Positions 1-7,800 of a DNA stretch of 17,457 nucleotides are shown in pieces. Where the stretch lies: assembly GCA_964620345.1 (NCBI GenBank), contig CAZUHK010000044.1:1-17457 (forward strand), read 5' to 3'. Position numbers and translations under genes: made by a program. The notes beneath the pieces are model-generated. The model did not search any database. It was given only the letters and a program-made list of their open reading frames with translations, and was not told the origin of the DNA. Source of the stretch: CAZUHK01 sp964620345. Its GTDB lineage: Bacteria; Planctomycetota; Phycisphaerae; Phycisphaerales; Zrk34. Within the stretch, counting starts at the first letter, position 1, and each line of letters begins with the position of its first letter.

Positions 1-1054
1 GCAAGTCGCACACCATGTCCCAGTGCAGGCCCGACTCGTTGGTGTTGCCCGTCTCGGGATACCCCGCGCCCACCGCGGCGTGGAACGTGCCGCCGATCTT
101 CTCATCAAACAGCGTGTTCTTCGTGTAACGCTGAATCGCGTAGTTCGTCCCGATCGCGATCTCGCCCAGCGCGTTCGCCCCCTTGTCCAGCTTGAGCATC
201 TGCTTGAGGAACGCCTGGTTCTTGCTCGCCCGCGCGTCTACAACCCGGCCCTTCTCGAAGGTCAGCTCGATGTCGTGCACCTCGCGCCCGTGGTGTACCG
301 CGGGGAAGTGGTACTTCACCACGCCGTTCACGCCGCCGTCCTTCGCGTTGAGGTTCGGGCCTGTGAACACCTCGCCGTCGGGGAAGTTTTCGTGACCGCA
401 GCAGTTGATCCACGTCATCCCCTCGACGTTCACCGTCAGGTCCGTCCCGTTGGCCGCGGTGAAGCGCACCTGCTTCTTGCCCGTCAGGTAATCGACCACC
501 TTCTGCTGCTGCCCGGCGATCTTCTGCCACTGGGCGACCGGGTCGCGCGTGTGCAGCAGCCCGGCCCTGAAGACGAAGTCCTCGTACTCGCGAAGGGACA
601 TCTCCGCGTCCTGCGCGCTGGCGGCGGTGGGAAACAGCGTCCCGCACCACTTCAGATCCCCCTCGGCCGCACGCTTCATGAACACCTTGAACACCGGCTT
701 GCGCGCCGAGCTGGCCATCGCCTGCTTCTTCGGGTCGATGTTCGTCATCGCCTTGGTGTTCGTCTCCGCCCACAGCCCGATGCTCACATCAATCTTCTGC
801 ATCGTGTACTTGCTGATCGGCGAGAGGTACTTCAACTGCGCCGGCGTCGCGTGCTCGTAGAAAATCTCCGCGAACGAGTCCGGCACGCACTGAACAAACA
901 CGTGCGCCCCGGCCTTCACGCACCGCTCGTACACCGCCTCCAGCAGCGGCAGGGCGATCGGGTCACCGCTCAGCCGCACGAGCTGGCCCTTCTTCACCCA
1001 GGTTGAATAGTTCACCAACACTTCAGCCAGCTTGTCCAGTCGCGGATCGCGCAT
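1..1054 (-). CDS. M29 family metallo-aminopeptidase (AmpS/PepS/AmpT-like), C-terminus cut by window edge
   Basis: This is the first 351 residues of a cytoplasmic metal-dependent exopeptidase that removes N-terminal amino acids from peptides. The ATG at 1054 is preceded, 8 bases away, by AGGGAG (complement of 1063-1068), and the protein opens MRDPRLDKLAEVLVNYS, typical of the family. All expected M29 metal or catalytic positions are visible: Glu228 (in DGEVF), Glu298 (in GEIAIGTN), His325 and Tyr332 (in TFHAAVGAGYP), and His344/Asp346 (in LHWDMV). These match by motif the residues known from Thermus aminopeptidase T (E250, E316, H345, Y352, H376, D378). Known members are about 370-410 residues, so only a short tail is missing. 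It has no signal peptide. It reads away from the operon at 2262 and probably has its own promoter. Family assignment is firm; substrate preference is unknown. Confidence 0.95.
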   Translation of the reverse strand, partial: MRDPRLDKLAEVLVNYSTWVKKGQLVRLSGDPIALPLLEAVYERCVKAGAHVFVQCVPDSFAEIFYEHATPAQLKYLSPISKYTMQKIDVSIGLWAETNTKAMTNIDPKKQAMASSARKPVFKVFMKRAAEGDLKWCGTLFPTAASAQDAEMSLREYEDFVFRAGLLHTRDPVAQWQKIAGQQQKVVDYLTGKKQVRFTAANGTDLTVNVEGMTWINCCGHENFPDGEVFTGPNLNAKDGGVNGVVKYHFPAVHHGREVHDIELTFEKGRVVDARASKNQAFLKQMLKLDKGANALGEIAIGTNYAIQRYTKNTLFDEKIGGTFHAAVGAGYPETGNTNESGLHWDMVCDL

Positions 1055-1092
1055 CGCATGCACTCCCTGATCGTCATGATCGCAAACCGCTC

Positions 1093-1122
1093 ATGCTACC
1101 GCCGAGCGTCGTGGGTTGTCAT
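1093..1122 (-). promoter_or_regulatory. Candidate sigma70-type promoter for the M29 aminopeptidase
   Basis: On the minus strand ATGACA (complement of 1117-1122, five of six matches to TTGACA) is separated by 18 bases from TAGCAT (complement of 1093-1098, four of six matches to TATAAT). Transcription would start near 1085, about 30 bases before the ATG at 1054 and just upstream of its Shine-Dalgarno. The match is imperfect and promoter consensus in this phylum is poorly known. Confidence 0.35.
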
Positions 1123-1146
1123 CCGTGACGACCCGCCGGCCCAAGC

Positions 1147-1178
1147 CCGGCCATGGTCGGTCGTTCGACCTTGGCCGG
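1147..1178 (-). terminator. Strong stem-loop between GDSL hydrolase and aminopeptidase genes, possible terminator
   Basis: CCGGCCA (1147-1153) pairs perfectly with TGGCCGG (1172-1178). After one T/T mismatch, GGTCG (1155-1159) pairs with CGACC (1166-1170), leaving a 6-base loop. That gives twelve base pairs in all, mostly G:C. It lies 108 bases downstream of the hydrolase stop codon and just upstream of the aminopeptidase promoter candidate, a reasonable place for a transcript end. There is no T-run after it on either strand, so it is not a classical intrinsic terminator. It could instead be an operator or an mRNA-stabilising hairpin. Confidence 0.4.
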
Positions 1179-1285
1179 AATCCATGCGGGTTCATCGGTT
1201 TATCGGTCAACCAGTCAATCCGCCGGTCGGGGTTCAATCGCGCGCCGTACCGCAGGTCGGTCATCCCAAGCCGCGGCCTGTCGCG

Positions 1286-1942
1286 TCATGCGGTCAGCGG
1301 GTCGAGTTCGGCCTGGTCCAGCCAGGCGCGGGCGATGAGCATGTGCCCGGCCGAGGCCGGGTGAATCCCGTCCAGCGCGTAGTGCCGACCTTCTCGGTCG
1401 GGGTGGGCGGCGATGGCCTGGTCGAACCGATTCTGCAGCGGCACGAAAGCCGTGGCGAACCGCTCGGCGAGGTCGGCGACGATCTTCTGACGATCCACCA
1501 CGTTCTGCATCCACGGCTCGGTGACGATGTCGTGGGTCATGGCGAACGGTTCGAGCAGGATCATCCGCACGCTTGGCAGCGCCTGCGCGGTGCGCTCGAG
1601 CAGTTGGGCGTACTGCGATTCATACTGATCGGCCGTCTGTGAGTTGTTGGGGTTGGCATCGTTGACGCCGATGAGCAAGCTGACGACTTGGGGCTGGTGG
1701 GCCAGGCAGTCGTCGTCCCATCGGTCGAGCAGGCCGGCGGTGGTGTTGCCGCACACCCCACGATTGAGGAACGTCAGGCGATGGGCGGGGTAGTCGGTCT
1801 GGAGGGTGGCGGTGAGAAGTCCCGCGTAGCCGGCGCCCATGAGGTAGGGTTCGTGTGGCTCGTTGGGGTCTTCCACGCGAAAGGCGTGGGTAATCGAGTC
1901 GCCGATGAACAGCAGGCGATCGCGGGGCTGAATCCTGAGCAT
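1286..1942 (-). CDS. SGNH/GDSL-type hydrolase (esterase/lipase-like)
   Basis: This is a 218-residue serine hydrolase expected to cleave ester bonds, for example acyl or acetyl groups on sugars or lipids; the substrate cannot be read from the sequence. The SGNH blocks are all present: nucleophile Ser16 in FIGDSIT, block II Gly65 in VCGNTT, block III Asn94 in IGVNDAN, and Asp191/His194 in LDGIHPASAGH. No signal peptide or membrane segment precedes block I, so it is probably cytoplasmic. The ATG at 1942 is chosen because AAGGAG (complement of 1953-1958) sits 10 bases upstream. The frame stays open to an ATG at 2038, but that start has no ribosome site and would add a low-complexity Arg/Pro-rich leader. 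The gene diverges from the operon beginning at 2262. Confidence 0.92.
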   Translation of the reverse strand: MLRIQPRDRLLFIGDSITHAFRVEDPNEPHEPYLMGAGYAGLLTATLQTDYPAHRLTFLNRGVCGNTTAGLLDRWDDDCLAHQPQVVSLLIGVNDANPNNSQTADQYESQYAQLLERTAQALPSVRMILLEPFAMTHDIVTEPWMQNVVDRQKIVADLAERFATAFVPLQNRFDQAIAAHPDREGRHYALDGIHPASAGHMLIARAWLDQAELDPLTA

Positions 1943-2057
1943 GGCCGGGGGTCTCCTTGGGGCCGGTCGGCGGCGGGGTTCGGGACGGTATCGCAGTGCG
2001 CGCAGGATACGATAATCCGGCGCGTTGTCGGTGGCCATGGCCGGGGCTGGCCGCGGG

Positions 2058-2086
2058 TTGGCAATTGGTGAATTATTTTCTCAAAT
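2058..2086 (+). promoter_or_regulatory. Candidate operon promoter
   Basis: TTGGCA (2058-2063, five of six matches to TTGACA) lies exactly 17 bases before TCAAAT (2081-2086, four of six matches to TATAAT). It falls in the only clearly AT-rich patch of the intergenic region. It would give a leader of roughly 170 bases before the TTG at 2262, containing the palindrome and hairpin described separately. A weaker alternative is TATTCT at 2195-2200, with a poor -35. Confidence 0.4.
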
Positions 2087-2155
2087 GTGGGCCATGCTTG
2101 GCTGAAACATCGTCCTACTGCTGGCCAGCGGCGGCGGTGCGGGCCGGCCATGCAC

Positions 2156-2169
2156 CCCGCCGCGGCGGG
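2156..2169. repeat. Perfect 14-base palindrome in the operon leader
   Basis: CCCGCCGCGGCGGG is its own reverse complement over all 14 bases and does not extend further. It lies downstream of the candidate promoter and upstream of the first gene, where a dimeric repressor could block transcription. In DNA of this GC content a palindrome like this can arise by chance, so a regulatory role is only suggested by its position. Confidence 0.35.
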
Positions 2170-2217
2170 TATGGCGACGCGAAGCCAAGATTGATATTCT
2201 ACCGGCTCGATGTGGTC

Positions 2218-2235
2218 ACCGGGTTGCGGCCCGGT
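2218..2235 (+). promoter_or_regulatory. Leader hairpin before the first operon gene
   Basis: ACCGGG (2218-2223) and CCCGGT (2230-2235) form a six-pair GC-rich stem with a 6-base loop. It ends 11 bases before the Shine-Dalgarno AAGGGA (2247-2252). It could affect translation initiation or mRNA stability. It is too short to call a riboswitch, and no known riboswitch motif is visible. Confidence 0.35.
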
Positions 2236-2246
2236 CGGTTTGCGGC

Positions 2247-2252
2247 AAGGGA
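2247..2252 (+). promoter_or_regulatory. Ribosome binding site that fixes a TTG start
   Basis: AAGGGA stands 9 bases before TTG at 2262. The TTG opens a residue run (Lys-Pro-Ala-Ile-Thr-Leu-Arg) leading directly into the first transmembrane helix. The next in-frame ATG falls inside or after that helix, so the TTG is the better start. Confidence 0.65.
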
Positions 2253-2261
2253 TGTGCGGAC

Positions 2262-4883
2262 TTGAAGCCAGCAATAACCCTCCGATCGATTTTCGCCTCC
2301 CTGTTTGCGCTGACCGCCTCGGCGATCATCCTGCAATGGGACGAGATCGTGATGAATACCGGGAGTTTCGCCGGGGAGCAGACGATCCCGTTCCCGCCGA
2401 TTCTCACGTTGATCTTTCTGGTCGGCGTGACGGCGGTGTTCACCCGGGTGCTGCGTATTCGCCTGCTCAGCCGCACCGAAATGCTGTGCGTGCTGTACAC
2501 GATGCTGATCGCCACGCCGCTGATGACCCAGGGCTTCTGGCACCGGATTCTGGGCCTGGTGGTGACCATGCCCGAGAAGCACCGGCTTTTCCCGCATATG
2601 GACGCCCTTTCAGACCGGCTCTGGCCGCACGGGCCGAACCTGATCGAAGGTGCGTTCAATGACCCCGACAACCAGTACGAGTTGACCGTCGACGGTGAGG
2701 TGCGGTTCGAGCCGGTCGAACTCGATCCGGGTCAGCCGGTGACCATGGCGGTGTTGGAGAACACCCAATCCGGCGAGGTGTCGTCGGTGAAGGTGCGTGT
2801 GCCCTTGGTGGTCGATGGCCAGCGCCGATTGTCGGGCAACGAGCCGGTGATGATCAGCGTGCTGCTGCGGGCGGGCGAGAGTGATCAGTTGTCGTTGCCG
2901 GCCGGTTCGCAGTATTTCTGCCGGATTTACACCGATCCCGATCAGCCGCCGCGGCAGATGTTCACCAGCAGCCGGTCGGGGCAGATCAACTACATCCACA
3001 AGACCGGGTTCACACGGGTGGGGGTGTATGGCGTGGCCATGCCCTCGGCCGAGGACGGGGGGGTCGAGGTGGAGTTCGGCCTGCGCGGCCGGGGCAAGGT
3101 CGCCATGACCGACCCGAAGCTGTTCAGCGTCGATGCGCTCAAGAGCGCCTACGCGGGCAAGAAGTGGGTCAGTCCTCACGAGTATGAGCAGTTGCCCGAA
3201 GACAAGCGGGCCGGCGTGTTGGTCAAGCCCGATAGCTTGTGGTCGCTGGCGGGGCTGAAGTACATCGTGACCGGGTACATTCCGATCAGCCAGTGGTTCG
3301 AGCCGGTATTCTGGTGGACGGCGCTGGTGGCGTTGATCGCCTTGTCGGCATTCGCGTTGAACGTCATCTTCCGGCGGCAGTGGATGGACAACGAGCGCTA
3401 TCTGCTGCCGATGTCGCGGATTCCCCTGGCCATCATGGGCGAGTCCCCGGACGCCGAGGGCGCGACCGAAGATGGCAAGCTGCCGGCGATTTGGACCAAT
3501 CGGTTCATGTGGGCGGGCCTGGGCGCGGCGATGGTTTACACGCTGATGCGCGGCATGTCATTCTATAACCCCAAAATCCCCGACGTGTCGGTGGTGTTGA
3601 ACCTCCAATCGTTCTTCCCCGATCCCAAATACGGCACGATGTTCCAGTCCAACTTCTTCGCGATCTCGCTGATCTTCGTCAGCATCGCGATGTTTATGGA
3701 ACTCAGCGTGCTGATCAGCATCGTGCTGGGCTGGTGGCTGTTCAAGAGCCAGGGATGGATCGGCGAGATGTTGGGCTGGACGACCGAACCGAAGTACCCT
3801 TACGCCAGCGAGCAGCAGACCGGGGCTTATGTGGCCTACGCGGCGCTGATCCTGATCTTCGCCAGAAAATACCTGTGGTCGGTGTTCAAGGCCGCGGCCA
3901 CCGGCGACAAGCAGGCCAGCGCCGGGGAGGCGATGAGCTACCGCGGCGCGGTGCTGACGCTGATCACATCGCTGGTCGGGGCCGTGGCGTGGGCCAGTTG
4001 GATGGGCATGTCGATACACGGCATGCTGGTGACCTTCTTGTTTATCCTGGTGATCGTGCTGGTCACGGCCAAGCTACGGGCGGAGTGCGGCGTGCCGTTC
4101 AGCTACCTGGGGGTGATGGACCTGACGGTGGTGCTGGCGCTGTTCGGGGGGATGTCGGTGTTCGGCCCGGAAGCGGTGCTGATCGCGGGGATGATTTCGG
4201 TGCTTGTCGGCCCCACGCCGTTCTTCCTGATCCCCGGTGCCCAGACCGAGATTACCGAACTGGCCCGTCGCTACCGCGCCCCACGCCTCACGCCGCTATG
4301 GGTGAGCTTGATGGGCATCGCCGGGGGGATGGTGATCGGCGGGTGGGTGTTCTTGTCCAACAGCTACTCCCTGGGTGGGGAGACGATGACCTACGACTGG
4401 GCCTACGCGGCTAAGGAGTTCTGGTACGCCGGCTTCCAGCAGGAACTGAACACCGCCAGCGCGGAACTTCGGGGCGACTTGGTTGAGCAGGCGACAGAAG
4501 TCGCCGACCCCGGTGCCTCGGGTGAGGGCATCCCGCCACGGACCTGGGGCTACGCCTGGGGCGCGGCGGCCACGGCCGTGGTCGCCGGCCTGCGACAACT
4601 CTTCAGCGGGTTCTGGTTTCATCCAATCGGCATCCTTCTGGGTTGCAACTGGATGGCGATCCTCATTTGGGGCAGTTGCCTGACCGCCTGGGTCCTGCGA
4701 TTTATGGTGTTGCGCATGGGAGGCGCCCATACCGTGCGTACGAAGCTGCAGCCCACGTTTGTCGGCGTATTCATCGGGGCGGTCTTCGGGCACATGATCC
4801 TGATGGCCCACGCGGCCTATCTGCGCAGTCAAGGCATCCTTGAAACCTTTAATTGGGGCGTATCTCCGCCGAATCTGCCGTGA
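2262..4883 (+). CDS. DUF6785/DUF6784-like polytopic membrane protein (possible transporter)
   Basis: This is an 873-residue integral membrane protein of unknown function. Two or three transmembrane segments lie in the first 95 residues. A soluble, beta-rich insert spans about 100-345. Roughly ten more hydrophobic segments follow (for example 346-369, 463-491, 561-603, 617-657, 678-698, 785-812, 832-852). The motif ERYLLPMSRIPLA (378-390), the KLRAECGVPFSYL segment (604-616) and the end, HPIGILLGCNWMAI then LRMGG and PTFVGVFIGAVFG, resemble the DUF6785 and DUF6784 families of Planctomycetes and Verrucomicrobia as I remember them. These are distantly like OPT transporters. The start is TTG with a good Shine-Dalgarno. 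It begins the operon and its stop overlaps the next start by one base. Membrane location is firm, the family call is moderate, and transport function is inferred. Confidence 0.75.
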   Translation: MKPAITLRSIFASLFALTASAIILQWDEIVMNTGSFAGEQTIPFPPILTLIFLVGVTAVFTRVLRIRLLSRTEMLCVLYTMLIATPLMTQGFWHRILGLVVTMPEKHRLFPHMDALSDRLWPHGPNLIEGAFNDPDNQYELTVDGEVRFEPVELDPGQPVTMAVLENTQSGEVSSVKVRVPLVVDGQRRLSGNEPVMISVLLRAGESDQLSLPAGSQYFCRIYTDPDQPPRQMFTSSRSGQINYIHKTGFTRVGVYGVAMPSAEDGGVEVEFGLRGRGKVAMTDPKLFSVDALKSAYAGKKWVSPHEYEQLPEDKRAGVLVKPDSLWSLAGLKYIVTGYIPISQWFEPVFWWTALVALIALSAFALNVIFRRQWMDNERYLLPMSRIPLAIMGESPDAEGATEDGKLPAIWTNRFMWAGLGAAMVYTLMRGMSFYNPKIPDVSVVLNLQSFFPDPKYGTMFQSNFFAISLIFVSIAMFMELSVLISIVLGWWLFKSQGWIGEMLGWTTEPKYPYASEQQTGAYVAYAALILIFARKYLWSVFKAAATGDKQASAGEAMSYRGAVLTLITSLVGAVAWASWMGMSIHGMLVTFLFILVIVLVTAKLRAECGVPFSYLGVMDLTVVLALFGGMSVFGPEAVLIAGMISVLVGPTPFFLIPGAQTEITELARRYRAPRLTPLWVSLMGIAGGMVIGGWVFLSNSYSLGGETMTYDWAYAAKEFWYAGFQQELNTASAELRGDLVEQATEVADPGASGEGIPPRTWGYAWGAAATAVVAGLRQLFSGFWFHPIGILLGCNWMAILIWGSCLTAWVLRFMVLRMGGAHTVRTKLQPTFVGVFIGAVFGHMILMAHAAYLRSQGILETFNWGVSPPNLP

Positions 4884-7800
4884 TGGACAGTCAATCCTCC
4901 ATCCAAGCCGCTCCGCATCGGCCCTTGCTGAGTCTGTTGGCCGGGCTGTTGTTCGCCGCGGGCACGCTGGGCCTGATGGCGCTGTTCACCCAGACCGCCG
5001 CCCCCCCGCACCAGCCGCCTTACGTCGAGCCGCGCACCGATTACGACCGCGGCAGCATGCACGAGGCGGTCGGCGTGGACCGGTTCACCGCCACGTATGA
5101 GGCGATCCTGGCCCACGGCTCGCGATACACCGGCCAGCCCGGTCACGAGGCGGTCCGGCGGATGATCGTCCAGCAGTGGACCGAGGCCGGGCTGGAGGTT
5201 CACCAGCAGCCGTTCGACGTGCTCACGCCCGTGACCGTGCAGCGCCAGGTGCTCGACGAACGCGGCCGACCCCTACAGAGCGTGGAGATTCTGCCGTTTA
5301 GCCCCATGCACTTTCAGCCGCAGGTCACGCCCGAGCAGGGCATCACCGGTCGGCTGATGCGGGTCGACGATGAAACCCGTCTGAAGCACCGGGACTTTTC
5401 CGATGCGATCGCAGTGGTCGACTTCGACGAGTTGCCTGGGTCTTTGGAGTTGTACTGGCCGCGTTACGCCCAACTTGGCTTCAAGGCGCTGATCGTGACC
5501 CATCGCGACGGCCTGGATCAGATCAAGTGGCGCGATGGCAAGCTCGCTCACCTCTCGGACAACACGCCGGTGAACTACGTGCGCCTCGCCGCCAGCCAGG
5601 GCATCCTCGATCACCTGGGCCGGACGGTTACGCTGAAGGTGCGGACGGAATGGCGGAACGTGCAAAGCGTGAACGTGGTCGGCGTGTTGCGGGCCCGCGC
5701 CGACGGCCAGCCGGCGCAGGAGGCGATCATCGTCGCCGGGCATTACGACGCGCTGTCGATGTTGCCCGACCGGGCGCCGGGGACGCTGACCGCCTACAAC
5801 CTCGCGGCGATGATGTCGCTGGCCGAGGGCTTGGAAGACCATCGCGGGCAGATGCGGCGCGATGTGTTCTTTGTGGCCACCAGCGGCACCGCTCAGGCGG
5901 GGATGGGCACGGCTTGGCTGCACAGCGCCATGGGGCCACGCCAGGATCCGGGCACATCGCATCGGCGGTACACAGCGCAACTGAACACCGCCCGACAGCA
6001 GGCGGCGCACATCGCCGCGATCCGCGAATGCCTCGATGACCAGGCCTTCGGCCGCGACCTCGAGGCCACTCGCGCAACGCTCAAGCAACTGGACGCCAAG
6101 GCACGCGACTTCTTCGACGAGCAGTTCACCTACGTGATGAACACGCTCGCGTTCGAGCTGAACGAGCCGTACCTCCAAAGGCGGCTGGACTTCTACCGCG
6201 CCGGCAACAACCCGGAGAGCGCCCCGGCGGAGTACGAGCGCTACCTACAGGAGAAGGCGAAGTACGATAAGGCGACCTCGGTCCTGGGGTTGGATCTGCT
6301 GCTGTTGCTGGGCGACGAGCACAAGCGGCCGATGCTGGAAAATTTCGACGTTCGCCGTCGCCTGGTCGATCGGTTCGCAGATCTGGCAACGTACGAAGCC
6401 AGGCGCATCGGGCAGTGCGAGGCGGCGTTGACCATCAACGAACTGTTCGCCGGCTACGACGAGACGATCACCGTCTGGCCCCACATCATGCCCCGCACCG
6501 ATGCGCAGGACGCGATGAAACGGGCCGAACGCACGGCCTTCTACTTCGGCGACTTCCGAGGCGCCTGGGCCGGGCGGGATCTCAATGCGCAGCACGGCCC
6601 GGGGATCAGCACCGTTTGGGCCCTCAGCGCCCCGGCATCGGGCGATCCCTTGGCTCAACGCGTCGAAATCCAGTCCCTGTCCCGCGACCATGCCCGGCAG
6701 GTGGCGCCAAAAATCGATGTCCAGGGCATGCTCATCCAAGAGTGGAATTCGTCGGCCTATCTCACGCTGGGGATGGTCAACACCGATCGGCTGAAATCCT
6801 ACCAGCAGATCGGCTACCCGTTCGAAGTCGAGGGGGCGCGTCAGACGCAAACCGTCGCCGGCACCCTGCGCGTGCTGGGCAACCTGGCGCTGTCGATGGC
6901 CTACGGCAACGGGCGGATCGAGTCGCAGTTGGTCGGCCAGGCCCATGATGTGGGCGGTACCGTGCTGGTCGGCGGCATCGGCCGATCCATCGTGCCCGAC
7001 TACCCCCTCGCCGGCGCTCTGATCGGCAGCAAAGGCAATAGGCCTTTTGTTCGGCGCGGTCAGATCGATTATCCGTTCCTGTTGAGCGATCCCTACGGCG
7101 AGTACTGGCTGCCTCAGACCGCCCAGGGCATTGGGGTCCATTCCGATCGGCAGCCGGGCTATTCACCCAACGCCGCGTGGATCGGGCCGGACGGCATGGT
7201 CCGCTACATCAAAGACGAGGGCGAGCAGGGCCAAACCGTGTTCAGATCATCCGGCCTGTCCGCCGTGGACGATGGCGACAACGTCCGCATTGTCTGCTTC
7301 CGCGCCGCGCCGGTCACGGTGCTCGACCAGACCAACCCGCAGACGCTCAAGCCCTATTCCAGCGTCAACTTCTTGGACGCCAAGGGCCTGGGCGGGCTCA
7401 TCAGCTTCAACAGCTTCGACGAGTCGAGCGTGGGGGTCTACACGCGTTTCACCATCCCCGAGCAACCGATTTACATCACCCTGCAGGCCGGGGCCGCGGA
7501 CAATGAGCTGGTCCAGGTGATCCGCGCGTTCATGCTGGGCATCGTCCCGGGCTTCGAGCCGTCGGCCGGCCGCACGCGAGAGATCAATGGCCCTGGCTAC
7601 CTGCCGGTCGACCACCGCCTGATCGACAAAGTGCCCCAGGAGATCGCCCGGTCGATGACCTTCCTCAACGGCCAGCGGCTGGCGTTGCTGGACCGCTACG
7701 CGATGTCCGACGAGCGGGCGCATAAGTTCCATGATCGGGCGGGGGATTTTCTGGAACAATCCCAACAGACCGACGTCTCGGAGTTGGAGTCCACCCTGGC

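Larger units (their letters stand above)
1943..2261. other. Divergent intergenic region carrying regulatory signals
   Basis: These 319 bases separate the hydrolase (minus strand) from the seven-gene operon (plus strand). I see no gene in them. The notable contents are an AT-rich island at 2061-2086 within otherwise very GC-rich DNA, a perfect palindrome at 2156-2169, a hairpin at 2218-2235 and the Shine-Dalgarno of the next gene at 2247-2252. For the hydrolase the only visible minus-strand signal is its ribosome site. The GATAAT-like run around 2011-2016 reads in the plus direction and has no convincing -35 partner. Confidence 0.7.

Noticed and set aside
23..1006. A 327-codon plus-strand open frame at the left edge.
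   Set aside because: It is antisense to the M29 aminopeptidase, whose metal-binding residues are all readable on the minus strand.
4853..4882. In-frame TTG start 30 bases upstream of the giant-protein ATG.
   Set aside because: No ribosome site precedes it. The ATG at 4883 forms a classical TGATG overlap and places the signal-anchor helix at the usual distance from the N-terminus.
5642..5911. Calling the giant protein an active aminopeptidase.
   Set aside because: Most of the M28 zinc ligands and the catalytic glutamate are missing at the aligned positions.
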